From DASUPK01 sp963801055 (GTDB taxonomy: Bacteria > Actinomycetota > Thermoleophilia > Solirubrobacterales > 70-9): a stretch of 64,000 nt of DNA. Below, in pieces: positions 8,977 to 21,851 of this stretch; the stretch's first letter is position 1; the number at the start of each line of letters is the position of its first letter. Below the pieces are notes generated by a model. It made no database searches. It was not told the DNA's origin and saw nothing but the letters and a program-made list of their open reading frames with translations. The stretch is taken from positions 186,001 through 250,000 of the forward strand of contig CAWDDE010000003.1 of the NCBI GenBank assembly GCA_963801055.1, in the 5' to 3' direction. A program made the position numbers and the translations under genes.

Positions 8977-9441
8977 CTAGGCGTTGATGATCCTGACCGC
9001 CAGCAGGCCCGCGTTTTTCGCGCCATCGATCGCCACGCAGCCGACCGGGACGCCAGGTGGCATCTGCACGGCGGAGAGCAGCGCGTCCAGTCCGCCGAGG
9101 TTCTTGCCGGAGATCGGCACGCCGACAACCGGAAGATCGGTGTGGGCCGCCGCAAACCCGGGGAGCGCGGCCGACATACCGGCCGCCGCGATGATCACCT
9201 TGAGGCCCCGCATCCGGGCGTTGGTGCAGTACTCGCTGGTCGCAACCGGGTCGCGATGGGCGCTCAGCACGCGGACCTCGTAGGCGATGCCATGGTCCTG
9301 AAGGGCCTCCCCGGCGGGCTGCAGCTTGGGCTTGTCGTTCTTTGAGCCCATGATGATCCCGACGAGGGGGGCGTCGACCTCGATCTCCTCGAATGCCTCC
9401 TCGACCTCGGGCATCGGCTCGGCAACATCGCCCTGGGGCAT
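8977..9441 (-). CDS. purE: PurE-type carboxyaminoimidazole ribonucleotide mutase/carboxylase
   Basis: PurE makes CAIR, either by rearranging N5-CAIR (class I, needs PurK) or by direct carboxylation of AIR (class II). The domain begins APLVGIIMGSKNDKPKL and continues with VLSAHRDP (the catalytic His loop), VVGVPI, GGLDALLSAVQMPPGVPVG and GAKNAGLLA. Where typical class I enzymes read AHLPG, this one reads SAALPG, so a conserved His is missing. I chose the ATG at 9441 because GGAGG lies five bases upstream; an ATG at 9453 would add four residues. The long frame to 9501 would overlap purD. No purK is in the window. Confidence 0.9.
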   Translation of the reverse strand: MPQGDVAEPMPEVEEAFEEIEVDAPLVGIIMGSKNDKPKLQPAGEALQDHGIAYEVRVLSAHRDPVATSEYCTNARMRGLKVIIAAAGMSAALPGFAAAHTDLPVVGVPISGKNLGGLDALLSAVQMPPGVPVGCVAIDGAKNAGLLAVRIINA

Positions 9442-9481
9442 CGGCTCCTCCATTCGCTCGTGTCCGACTGTCGGTTGCTCC

Positions 9482-10765
9482 CTACGCCGCCGCCGCTTCA
9501 CCGTCCACTGCGCGAGCGGCGATGTCCGTCCGCAGCTGCTTTCCCTCGAAGCTGATCAGCTCAGCCGCATCGTAGGCACGCCGTCGGGCGTCTGCAGGCG
9601 TCGCGCCGAGCCCGGTCACGTTGAGGACGCGCCCTCCGGCCGTCACGACCTCGCCATCTCGACGTGCGGTCCCGGCGTGGGTCACCTCGACTCGCTCGAG
9701 GGCGGCGGCTTCATCGAGCCCGGTGATCACGTCGCCCTTGGACGAGGAGGCGGGATAGCCCGCGGATGCGAGCACCACCGTCACCGCCCAGTCATCCCCG
9801 AAGTTGGCCTCCAGGCCGGCGAGCCCTCCCGCCGTCCGGGAGGCCAGGCAGAGCCCGAGAAGATCCGAGCGCAGCCGCGGCAGCACGGCCTGCGTCTCCG
9901 GGTCGCCGAAGCGGCAGTTGAACTCGAGCACCTTGGGCCCGGAGTCGGTGAGCATCAGGCCGGCGTAGAGCACCCCGTGGTACGGGATCCCGCGCCGCCG
10001 CATCGTCTCCACGATCGGACGATGGACCTGGTCGGCGATGCGATCGATTTCGGCCGGATCGAACCCCGGAACAGGCGAATAGCTCCCCATGCCTCCCGTG
10101 TTGGGCCCCTTGTCGCCGTCGTAGATCCGCTTGTAGTCCTGGGCGGGGGCAAGCGGGAGCACGGTCTCGCCGTCGCAGAGCGCGAGCACCGAGAGCTCCT
10201 CGCCCTCCAGGAACTCCTCGATCACCACCTGGGTGTCGCCGAAGCGTCGCTCGGTGAAGAAGACCTCGACTGCCTCGCGCGCCTCGGCCTCGGATGCCGA
10301 GATGATCACCCCCTTGCCGGCTGCCAACCCGTCTGCCTTGAGCACCGCGGGGTAGGAGGCGCAGGAGAGGTGCTCGAGGGCCTCCTCCCTGGAGCGAAGG
10401 ACGGTGTGCGCCGCGGTCGGCACGCCCACCTCGGCCATCAGCTGCTTGGCGTAGAGCTTCGATCCCTCGATCTGCGCGGCCGCGCCGCGCGGGCCGAAGG
10501 CGGCGATGCCGGCATCCTCGAGCGCGTCCACCAGCCCGGCGACCAGCGGCGCCTCCGGGCCGACGACCACGAGATCGATCCGGTCGTCGCTGGCCGCGGC
10601 CACCAGCCCATCGACGTCCTCCGCGCCGACGCCGACAATCCGAGCCTCCTCGGCGATCCCCGCGTTGCCGGGAGCGCAGAACAGCTCGGGCTGGCTGGGA
10701 GAGCGGGCGAGTGCGCGGATGATCGCGTGTTCGCGCCCCCCGCCGCCGACGACGAGCACCCTCAT
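9482..10765 (-). CDS. purD: Phosphoribosylamine-glycine ligase PurD
   Basis: PurD ligates glycine to phosphoribosylamine with ATP, the second purine step. The 427-residue ATP-grasp protein shows VLVVGGGGREHAI at the N-terminus, CAPGNAGIAEEA, the ATP-grasp core YPAVLKADGLAAGKGV, the family signature RFGDPETQ and a C-terminal GGRVLNVTGLG. Length and motifs are normal for the family. ATG start at 10765; the GYD-domain gene ends 19 nt upstream. The last residues are an Ala-rich tail. Confidence 0.97.
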   Translation of the reverse strand: MRVLVVGGGGREHAIIRALARSPSQPELFCAPGNAGIAEEARIVGVGAEDVDGLVAAASDDRIDLVVVGPEAPLVAGLVDALEDAGIAAFGPRGAAAQIEGSKLYAKQLMAEVGVPTAAHTVLRSREEALEHLSCASYPAVLKADGLAAGKGVIISASEAEAREAVEVFFTERRFGDTQVVIEEFLEGEELSVLALCDGETVLPLAPAQDYKRIYDGDKGPNTGGMGSYSPVPGFDPAEIDRIADQVHRPIVETMRRRGIPYHGVLYAGLMLTDSGPKVLEFNCRFGDPETQAVLPRLRSDLLGLCLASRTAGGLAGLEANFGDDWAVTVVLASAGYPASSSKGDVITGLDEAAALERVEVTHAGTARRDGEVVTAGGRVLNVTGLGATPADARRRAYDAAELISFEGKQLRTDIAARAVDGEAAAA

Positions 10766-10784
10766 GCCGAGAGCTCCCCGGCGC

Positions 10785-11066
10785 TCAAAGCGAGCTCGCG
10801 AACTCCTCGGCGGGAATCGCGGCCAGCGTCTGGCTGCTCATCGTCCCGCGCGAGCCGAGCTCGACCGAGACCTTCGCCATCGTCTTCTCGTCGGGAGCCT
10901 CGACGATGGTGATGAAGTCGTACTGGCCAAGGGTGGCCCACTGCTCCTTGACCTGGACCCCGAGCTGCTCCACCTCCTTGTTGACCTCCTGGACCCGGCT
11001 CGGGTTGTTCTTCAGGGTCTGAATCCCCTCTGAAGTCAGGTTCGTGAGCATCACGAATGTCGGCAT
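10785..11066 (-). CDS. GYD-domain protein at the head of the purine operon
   Basis: A 93-residue protein of the GYD family (PF08734 type), a ferredoxin-like alpha/beta fold of unknown biochemical role. Visible hallmarks are PTFVMLTNLTSEGIQTL at the N-terminus, the GQYDFITIVEAPD segment (GQYD at the place of the name-giving GYD) and the SxQTLxAIPxEE tail. The frame is open to 11114, but the ATG at 11066 has GGAG five bases upstream and gives the family length. It is the first gene in the purine direction, 19 nt from purD. Its association with purine synthesis comes from position only. Confidence 0.85.
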   Translation of the reverse strand: MPTFVMLTNLTSEGIQTLKNNPSRVQEVNKEVEQLGVQVKEQWATLGQYDFITIVEAPDEKTMAKVSVELGSRGTMSSQTLAAIPAEEFASSL

Positions 11067-11164
11067 CTCGTCTCCTCTTCTGGTGGCTTGCCCCGGTAGG
11101 TCACTTTCTTTCATGTTCCGGCGCGACGTGCAATCTCGCAGGTGGCCGAAGGGCGGGTGTCCGC

Positions 11165-11833
11165 GTGACCAGGGATGATCCCGGCGTGCCGGAGCACCCT
11201 GTTTTCGCGCGTTTCTACGACCGGCTGACCGCCAGATCGGAGCGCGGGGGGCTCGGAGAGATGCGCCACGAGCTGCTCGCCTCGGCCTCCGGTCGCGTCC
11301 TCGAGTTGGGCGCGGGCACCGGCCACAACCTCGAGCACTACACGGACGCGGTCACGGAGCTCGTCATGGCCGAGCCCGATCCCCACATGGCGCGGCGCCT
11401 GCGGGAACGACTCGCGAAGGAGGGGACCGCGGCGGGACGGCCGTCCGTGATCGAGGCGCGGGCGGAGGAGCTGCCCTTCGACGACGACAGCTTCGACGTC
11501 GTAGTCGCGACGCTCGTGCTCTGCACCATCGAGGACCCCACCCGCGCCGTGGCCGAGGCCAGGCGCGTGCTGGTCGAGGGCGGCAGGCTTCTCTTCCTCG
11601 AGCACGTGCGGAGCGCGAGGCCCGGGCTGGCTCGCTGGCAGGATCTGCTGGAGCGGCCGTGGGGATTCCTCTCCGGTGGTTGCCATCCGAATCGAGCCAC
11701 GGATCAGCTACTCGCGGGAGCCGGTTTCTGGATCGACAGCCTCGAGAGAGGAGACCTGCCGAAGGCTCCGCGGGTCGTCCGACCGATGATCCGAGGAACC
11801 GCGATCAGGCCGACCGGCGTCGGGCGCGGTTAG
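11165..11833 (+). CDS. METTL7-like class I SAM-dependent methyltransferase
   Basis: A 222-residue methyltransferase with the SAM-binding motif VLELGAGTGHNLEHY, the acidic loop AEPDPHM, the post-II region DDDSFDVVVATLVLCTIED and GGRLLFLEHV. The C-terminal HPNRATDQLLAGAGF matches the METTL7/thiol-methyltransferase-like group, which is membrane-associated in animals. The substrate is unknown. It is transcribed away from the purine operon. The frame is open to 11057, which would overlap the GYD gene; GTG at 11165 is preferred but has only a weak ribosome site, and GTG at 11186 is also possible. Confidence 0.82.
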   Translation: MTRDDPGVPEHPVFARFYDRLTARSERGGLGEMRHELLASASGRVLELGAGTGHNLEHYTDAVTELVMAEPDPHMARRLRERLAKEGTAAGRPSVIEARAEELPFDDDSFDVVVATLVLCTIEDPTRAVAEARRVLVEGGRLLFLEHVRSARPGLARWQDLLERPWGFLSGGCHPNRATDQLLAGAGFWIDSLERGDLPKAPRVVRPMIRGTAIRPTGVGRG

Positions 11834-11878
11834 GTCAGTTCGGTCGCGCCCGCCGCGGACAGCGCATGAGATTCGTGC

Positions 11879-14492
<2,614 letters not shown>

Positions 14493-14500
14493 CCGCACCC

Positions 14501-14556
14501 ATGGTAGCTGCTTTAGTCATAGAAGTAAAGAAATCTATGTGGATAGCGACTTAGAT
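14501..14556 (-). promoter_or_regulatory. clpB promoter with HspR-like inverted repeat
   Basis: Read on the minus strand, TTTACT (-35) is followed by 17 bases and TACCAT (-10, plus coordinates 14501-14506). Only eight bases separate the -10 from the clpB ATG, so the mRNA is probably leaderless. Just upstream of, and touching, the -35 is the inverted repeat ATCTAAGT-N8-ACATAGAT (14533-14556). Its inner arm runs into a 13-base block that is repeated, with one mismatch and identical spacing to the -10, at dnaK. Its arms resemble the HAIR operator of HspR (CTTGAGT-N7-ACTCAAG) in part. Binding by the HspR encoded at 15671 is inferred. Confidence 0.65.
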
Positions 14557-14670
14557 CCAGGCGTCAGCATCCGTCAATTTGGGGTGGACGCGGAGCCGCG
14601 GACCAACATAGATGGATCCGCCCCCGACGCGGGTCAAGGATGATGATCGACGCCGACCAACGTCAAGATC

Positions 14671-14700
14671 TTCGAGCACCCTGCTCGCGCGGCCTACGCT
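14671..14700 (+). promoter_or_regulatory. Putative leaderless promoter of the beta-lactamase-fold gene
   Basis: TACGCT at 14695-14700 lies exactly six bases before the GTG start, the arrangement of actinobacterial leaderless promoters (TANNNT then 6-9 bases then RTG). TTCGAG at 14671-14676, 18 bases upstream, could be a weak -35. No ribosome-binding sequence precedes the start, which fits. Confidence 0.4.
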
Positions 14701-14706
14701 TCGCTC

Positions 14707-15588
14707 GTGGGAAGCCCCAGAGGGATCAAGGCCGCACGCGGTGCCCTGATAGTCATTCTCGGCCTCTCGCTGATCGTTCCAGGGGCCCGGTCGATCGCGG
14801 ACCGAGGCGCGTCGGGCGGCGACCGGAGTCCGCGCAAGGTGTGGCCGCGCTCCGTCTATCCGCCGCCCCGTGCCATCCGTAGGGCGCGGCACTTCGCGGC
14901 CGCACGGGGAGACGTCTCCTTTGCGGTCATCGACCGGTCGCTCGGGCTGCGCGGATACGACTACGAGCGGCAGTTCAGCTCGGCGAGCGTCAGCAAGGCC
15001 CTGCTGCTAGCGGCGACGCTTCGCCGCCTCGATCGAGAGGGCCTGCCCCTCGACAGCGGGACCAAAGCCCTGCTGGAGCCGATGATCACCTACTCCGACA
15101 ATCGGGCCGCCGATGCGATCTATGCCCAGGTGGGCGATGACGGCCTCGAGGAGGTCGCCCGCCGGGCCGGCATGCGGGACTTCGAGCCGACGCCCGGCTT
15201 CTGGGGAGGCGATCGGATCACCGCCGCCGACACGGCTAGCTTCTTCTACCGGCTCGAGGCCAACCTGCCCGGCCCCCACCGCGCGTACGCGATGCGGCTC
15301 CTCTCCAGGATCACCCCGGTGGAGAGATGGGGGATTCCCCAGGTGGTGGGAGCCGGGTGGTCGATCTGGTTCAAGGGCGGCTGGCGGCCGCCAGGACACA
15401 GGCACAACACCGGGACCGTCACCCACCAGGCGGCGCTGCTCGAGCACCGCCGCGGCGAGCGCCTGGCCCTCGCGGTTCTCACGGAGGAGCCACCCGGCGA
15501 CGGGAGCGGCTTCGCGGCGATCGAGGGCGTCGCCGAGCGCCTGCTCGCCTCGCCGCCGCCCTATCGGGGCGGCTGGGTCGCGCCGTAG
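14707..15588 (+). CDS. Secreted class A beta-lactamase-fold serine hydrolase
   Basis: A 293-residue protein with an N-terminal signal/anchor (GALIVILGLSLIVPGA) and a serine beta-lactamase-like domain (Beta-lactamase2 type). The catalytic motifs are present: SxxK in SASVSKALLLAA, SDN in TYSDNRAADA and the KxG triad in WFKGGWRPPG. The class A Glu166 loop is not obvious, so a D-alanyl peptidase or another peptidoglycan/ester hydrolase activity is as likely as beta-lactam hydrolysis. It converges on the hspR operon, with 82 nt between the stops. The GTG start has no Shine-Dalgarno, in line with a leaderless transcript. Confidence 0.78.
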   Translation: MGSPRGIKAARGALIVILGLSLIVPGARSIADRGASGGDRSPRKVWPRSVYPPPRAIRRARHFAAARGDVSFAVIDRSLGLRGYDYERQFSSASVSKALLLAATLRRLDREGLPLDSGTKALLEPMITYSDNRAADAIYAQVGDDGLEEVARRAGMRDFEPTPGFWGGDRITAADTASFFYRLEANLPGPHRAYAMRLLSRITPVERWGIPQVVGAGWSIWFKGGWRPPGHRHNTGTVTHQAALLEHRRGERLALAVLTEEPPGDGSGFAAIEGVAERLLASPPPYRGGWVAP

Positions 15589-15614
15589 CTTCGGCCCGGC
15601 TTCGCCATAAGGTC

Positions 15615-15632
15615 GCGGCCGCGAGCGGCCGC
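15615..15632. terminator. GC hairpin between convergent genes
   Basis: GCGGCCG-CGAG-CGGCCGC forms a seven-pair stem between the ends of the beta-lactamase-fold gene and hspR. There is no U-run on either side, so it is a candidate bidirectional transcription end only. Confidence 0.3.
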
Positions 15633-15670
15633 CCCGCATCAGGCTCAGGCGCGACGGCTCCGCCGCCGCT

Positions 15671-16171
15671 TCAAGTGGTGCGGCCTGGTGCCCGCTTGAT
15701 CGGGATCCTGGTGGAGCCGGGAGCGCCGCGCATCTTCTCCGGCTCGTAGGCGCCGTAGGGGACGAGCTCGCCGCCGATCGACTTGCGGAGCCGATCGAGC
15801 TCCTCGGTCATCTTCGTCTCCATCTCCGCGGCGCGCTTGCGCATCCTCGCGATCTCCAGCCGCAGCCGCTCGAGGCGCTGCTCGAGGTCCAGTACGGTCT
15901 CGACGCCCGCCAGGTTCAGCCCTTCCTCGCTGGTCATGCGCTGGATCCGTCGCAGCAGCTCGACGTCCGCCTGCGAGTAGAGCCTTGTGTTCTTGGCCGA
16001 GCGCTTCGGTGTGATCAGCCCTCGGGCCTCGTACATCCGCAGGGTCTGCGGGTGCATCTCGGCGAGCTCGGCCGCGACCGAGATCATGAAGACGCCGCGC
16101 TCCTGGTCGATCCGCTGCTCCCGCTCCACCCTCGCGACCCGCTCGGTCCTGCGTGTCCCTCTCTCCGCCAT
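15671..16171 (-). CDS. hspR: Heat-shock repressor HspR (MerR family)
   Basis: HspR represses the dnaK operon and clpB in actinobacteria, using DnaK as co-repressor. The 166-residue protein has the MerR helix-turn-helix MISVAAELAEMHPQTLRMYE with GLITPKRSAKNTRLYSQADV, followed by a coiled coil (about residues 90-130, ERLRLEIARMRKRAAEMETK). The N-terminal 28 residues are extra and charged. It is the last gene of dnaK-grpE-dnaJ-hspR; its ATG shares one base with the dnaJ stop (TGATG). This is the classic Streptomyces order. Its likely targets are the boxes upstream of dnaK and clpB. Confidence 0.93.
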   Translation of the reverse strand: MAERGTRRTERVARVEREQRIDQERGVFMISVAAELAEMHPQTLRMYEARGLITPKRSAKNTRLYSQADVELLRRIQRMTSEEGLNLAGVETVLDLEQRLERLRLEIARMRKRAAEMETKMTEELDRLRKSIGGELVPYGAYEPEKMRGAPGSTRIPIKRAPGRTT

Positions 16172-17310
16172 CAGTCGTCAACTCTCCCTTGCGCGCCGGA
16201 TCGAGCCGTGTGCCCGAGCAGCGAGGCGCGCGGATCGCGGCCGTTGAGGGACTCGGCGAGCTTCTCGACCGCTTCGCGCTGCTCGTCGGTGAGCTCCTTG
16301 GGAACGTCGACACGAATCCGGTAATGGATGTCGCCGCGGCCCGCGCCCTTGGTGCGCGGCGGCCCTTCGCCGCGGAGGCGCTGGACGGACCCCTGCTGGG
16401 TACCGGGCGGAATCCGGATTGTCTTGGTGCCGCTCAGCGTCGGAACCTCGATCTCGCCGCCCTGGATCGCCTCTGTGACGGAAACCGGGAGGTCCACCTC
16501 GAGGTTGCCGTCGGCGCGCTGCGTGAAAACGGGGGAGGGCGCGACCCGGGTGGTCACGTAGAGGTCGCCACTCGGACCGCCTCGGTAACCGGCTTCGCCC
16601 TTTCCGGAGAGCCGGATCCGGCTGCCGTCGTGGACGCCGGCCGGAATGTTGACGCGATAGCGCTTGGTCTCCTCGGTGACGCCGCTGCCGTGGCAGGTCG
16701 GGCAGGGGTCGTCGATGATCTCTCCCTGGCCGCCGCACTCGGGGCAGGGCTGTGAGATCGAGAAGAGACCCTGGCTCTGGGCGTCGATGCCGGTGCCCTC
16801 GCAGCGCGGGCAGGTGCGCGGCGAGGTGCCGGGCCTGGCGCCGCTGCCGTGGCAGGTCGGGCACTCGCCGGTGGTCGGCACCGAGACCGCGATCTGGGTG
16901 CCGTGCATCGCCTGGTCGAAAGAGAGGCGCACCTCGCTCTCGAGGTCGCGGCCGCGCTGCTCGCGCGGTCCCTGCTGACCGCGTCCCCGGAAGAACGAGG
17001 AGAAGATGTCGCCGACGTCCGAGGCGAAGCCGCCGCCGTGGAAGCCACCTGCCCCACCGCCGCCCGGGAAGCCGCCGGCGCCGAAGCCGGCGAACCGGCC
17101 ACCGGCGTCGTACTGCTTGCGCTTCTCTTCGTCCGAGAGCGTGTCGTAGGCCTGCTGGATCTCCTTGAAGCGCTCCTCCGCGTCGGTGTCATCTGGGTTG
17201 CGGTCCGGATGCCACTTGCGGGCAAGCTCGCGGTAGGCCTTCTTGATCTCGTCCTGGTCGGCCGACTTGGAGACCCCCAGGACCTCGTAGAAGTCGCGCG
17301 GCTGCGCCAT
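16171..17310 (-). CDS. dnaJ: Co-chaperone DnaJ
   Basis: DnaJ delivers unfolded proteins to DnaK and stimulates its ATPase. Domains in order: J-domain with KWHPDRNPDD (HPD), a Gly/Phe-rich linker (FGAGGFPGGGG), the zinc domain with four CxxCxGxG repeats (CPTCHGSG, CPRCEGTG, CPECGGQG, CPTCHGSG) and the C-terminal substrate domains ending near VDVPKELTDEQ. The length of 379 residues is normal for type I DnaJ. The ATG at 17310 shares one base with the grpE stop (TAATG), so the two are translationally linked. Confidence 0.97.
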   Translation of the reverse strand: MAQPRDFYEVLGVSKSADQDEIKKAYRELARKWHPDRNPDDTDAEERFKEIQQAYDTLSDEEKRKQYDAGGRFAGFGAGGFPGGGGAGGFHGGGFASDVGDIFSSFFRGRGQQGPREQRGRDLESEVRLSFDQAMHGTQIAVSVPTTGECPTCHGSGARPGTSPRTCPRCEGTGIDAQSQGLFSISQPCPECGGQGEIIDDPCPTCHGSGVTEETKRYRVNIPAGVHDGSRIRLSGKGEAGYRGGPSGDLYVTTRVAPSPVFTQRADGNLEVDLPVSVTEAIQGGEIEVPTLSGTKTIRIPPGTQQGSVQRLRGEGPPRTKGAGRGDIHYRIRVDVPKELTDEQREAVEKLAESLNGRDPRASLLGHTARSGAQGRVDD

Positions 17311-17916
17311 TACCGGCTCACCACCACCTTGGCCGCGCGCAACACCTGCCCGTTCAGCCGGTAGCCCTTCTCGACCGTCTCCAGCACTACGCCCGACTCC
17401 GTGCCCTCAGCGGGCATCGTCGAGAGCGCCTCGTGCAGTTGGGGGTCGAACTTCTCGCCGGTCGGGATCGAACGACTCGACCCCGGCGCTCTCGAGCCGG
17501 CTGTGCAGCTCGTCTCGGACCATCGCGACGCCCTTGACGAGGCCCTCGTGGGACTCCCTTAACGAGAGCGCGCTGTCGCGCGCCCTCGCATCATCGCCCG
17601 CCTCGAGCGCTCGCTCGAGGTTGTCGAGCGCGGGCAGCAGCTGCCGAGCGAGGTCGGCCTTGCCGCGCGCGAGAGCCTCGGCGGTCTCGCGCGCGACCCG
17701 CTTGCGGTAGTTCTCGAAGTCGGCCTTGGTTCGCTGAGCCAACTCGAGGTACTCGTCCCGCTCGCGCTTTGCCTCGCCGAGCTCGTCGAGATCCTGCTCG
17801 ACCTGGTCTGCGGTGCCGTTTCCATTCTGCTCGTCGCCGGCGGACGGATGCTGCTCATCGACCACCTCGGCCTCGACGACCTCGTCGTCACCCATAGGGC
17901 GATTCTGGTCGGACAT
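17310..17916 (-). CDS. grpE: Nucleotide exchange factor GrpE (frame broken by a one-base indel near 17,463)
   Basis: GrpE releases ADP from DnaK. The first frame covers the acidic tail, the long coiled coil (ERDEYLELAQRTKADFENYR) and the beginning of the beta-domain up to AGVESFDP. The remainder (TGEKFDPQLHEAL, then VVLETVEKGYRLNGQVLRAA and a VVVSR ending) continues in another frame. Skipping one G at about 17463, in GATCCCGACCGG, restores a full-length GrpE of about 202 residues that ends one base into dnaJ. An essential gene in an intact operon makes a sequence error the best explanation. The N-terminal tail carries EVVEAEVVDEQ, which resembles the end of DnaK. Confidence 0.93.
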
Positions 17917-17925
17917 CTGGCCTCC

Positions 17926-19818
<1,893 letters not shown>

Positions 19819-19857
19819 TTTCTAGTCCTCCAAAGCTTTCGTTTGCCTTTCGGTGCG

Positions 19858-19908
19858 AGTGTAGCCGTTTCTAGCAGCCCGCCCAAGAAATCTAAGTGAG
19901 ATTGTGGC
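19858..19908 (-). promoter_or_regulatory. dnaK promoter with HspR-like box
   Basis: On the minus strand TTGGGC (plus 19881-19886) and TACACT (plus 19858-19863) are 17 bases apart, a good vegetative-type promoter about 40 nt upstream of dnaK. Overlapping the -35 is ACTTAGATTTCTT (plus 19885-19897), matching 12 of 13 bases of the block at the clpB promoter at exactly the same distance from the -10. A GATCT half lies 11 bases further out, as in clpB (12 bases). Repression by HspR is the obvious inference. Confidence 0.65.
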
Positions 19909-19983
19909 AGATCTGTGGGCGATTGTACAGTCCCGGGCGACAAACCAGCCTAGCGTCCCGGCGAGAACGGGCCGAGAACGAAA

Positions 19984-20010
19984 GAGGCCGGGGCGCTCGG
20001 CCCCGGCCTC
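19984..20010 (-). terminator. Strong terminator of the endonuclease-family gene
   Basis: GAGGCCGGGG pairs perfectly with CCCCGGCCTC across a short loop, extendable by one more pair. Read on the minus strand the stem is followed by TTTCGTTC. It begins 25 nt after the stop of the upstream gene and separates that gene from the dnaK promoter. Confidence 0.7.
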
Positions 20011-20034
20011 TCGGAACTTCGGATGCTCTCCGGG

Positions 20035-21713
20035 CTACTTCTTCTTGCCGCCCGGGACGCGCAGGACGCTGAGGACTCCACCGTGGTCGGAGGCCCAGAG
20101 CCCGTTCGCGAACTTGTTCAGCACGAACGAGCTCTTCATCCTGATGCTCGGACTGTTCGTCATGATCCAGTCGATCCTCTTGGTGAACGTGTTGTCGTTC
20201 GGGTTGTTGAGGATCTCGGCGTGACCGAAGGTATTGGCCGGCCCCGTGAGCCCGGTAAACCCGGCTGCCGCAATCCTGTTGAACGCGATGTTCGAGCTGC
20301 TGTCCGCGTTCGGATCGCTGCCCGGCTGGATCGACGGATCTGAGTTCAGATCGCCGACCAGCACCGTGTTGGGCTGACTCGCCGGACCGCCCGCGGCAAC
20401 CAGCTCAGCGGCCTGGTCCTCGCGGAAGGTGCCGACCGATTCCGACTCCAGATGCGTGTCGACGAAGTGGAACTTCTTTCCACGCACGTTGGCATCCACG
20501 GAAGCCCAGCCCCGCGTGAACGGGATCGCTGTCGCCCCGCCGAACACCGGAATCTTCAGCGTGCTCGCATCGCTGAAGTGCGCGAGGCCCGGGTTCGACG
20601 TCTTCACACCGGCGCCCTTCCGGGCGATGATCGCGTCGCGCATGGTCAAGCGCGCGTCGCCATCGATTCCATGGAAAAGGCAGCTGCTGGTGGTGTCGTT
20701 CTTGTCCGCCGCCCCTTGCTCGGGGTCGACCGCCCCTCCAATCGGGTTGTTGTCCGGGCAGTCGGACGCGTACTGGAACCCACCGGACGGCGGCGTGGAG
20801 GTGTCGAAGTCGCCCGAGAGCGTGTCCGGACCACAGTTACTGCAGTCCCACCGTGTGCGGTATTCGAGCTGCTGTCCCCGTTCCAGTCCCACGGAGTGGG
20901 TTGGCCGGTGACGGGATCCTTGTCACATACCGAACGGATTCGGAGGCCCAGGATCGCCGAGCTCGACTCCGGTGTCGTCGCCGCCCGGATTGGTCTCCTT
21001 GGGGACCTGCGTATCGCAGGGCGGGAACCCGGTCGTTGCATTGAACGCCGGTCCCTCACCCCCGATGCCGTTGGGCCCCGGATCGTTGTCGAAATCGCCG
21101 GGAAACTCGATGTCTGCCTCCACCGGGGCTGGCGCCAGGTAATAGCCCCGGTAGCACTTATCGCCCTTCAGGCCTCTTTGATTGCACTGCTTCTTGGTCA
21201 GCGCCTTCTTGTTAAGCGCGTTGAGCAGCACGTCGATGTAGTCGATGAACGGCACGGTCGCGAACGTGGCGGTCGGATTCAGCCCGCCAGGCCCCCCACC
21301 GTCGGTCGGGATCTCGAGCCGGAAAAGGGCGGCCTCCTGCAGACCGACGAGGTCAGCCTTGTTCTTCTTGATCTGCTGCGCGATCGTCTGCGCGCGGATG
21401 TTGAAGTCGTTCGTCTCGACGTTCTTCAAAATGACGCCGACCTGGTCTGCGAAGTGATCGAACGCCTTCAGCCGCTGGGCCTGACCAGCCGGGCCGTGTC
21501 GACGCCCGCACCCTCACTCGCGGCGGCAACTGCCTGGGTGAGATCAGAGCCCAAGTACAGGTTGTAGGTCGCCACCTTGACGGTGTCCTTTTTCTTCTTC
21601 TTCGCGTCGGCGACCCCTGGCATCAGGCAGAGGCCGAGGGCGGCAACCAGCGCCGCGAGCCCTACCCAATGCAGGCGTCCCCATATCCCAAGGGCACGAT
21701 CTGCACTACTCAC
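20035..21713 (-). CDS. Secreted endonuclease/exonuclease/phosphatase-family protein (three frame changes)
   Basis: A signal peptide (LVALAALGLC-like hydrophobic core ending MPGVADA) is followed by a Lys run and then an EEP fold: VKVATYNLYLGSDL, ADLVGLQEAALF (catalytic Glu), FHFVDTHLESES, VLVGDLNSDP and the terminal SDHGG. It is probably an exported metal-dependent phosphodiesterase, either a nuclease or a phosphatase. The coding is split: 21713 to about 21460, 21429 to about 20925, a short stretch in another frame (CDKDPVTGQPTPWDWNG) and about 20890 to 20035. Repair gives some 555 residues. The GTG start at 21713 has a fine ribosome site (GGAAGGAG). The gene is followed by a strong terminator. 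Confidence 0.75.
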
Positions 21714-21851
21714 AAGAATCTCCTTCCTTGAGAGCGCGGTCGCGTGGCGCCGGGCCCTCGGGTTTCTCTCTGCTAGCTAATTAATAACGCCATCCCGCTT
21801 TAAGTTGCGAAGAAACCGGGAGAAGCCGCAGTAGTAGGTAGGGGATAAGTA

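Noticed and set aside
17457..17470. Programmed ribosomal frameshift in grpE
   Set aside because: No slippery heptamer, pseudoknot or upstream Shine-Dalgarno stimulator was seen, grpE is not known for frameshifting, and many other genes in the window have similar breaks. A sequence error is simpler.
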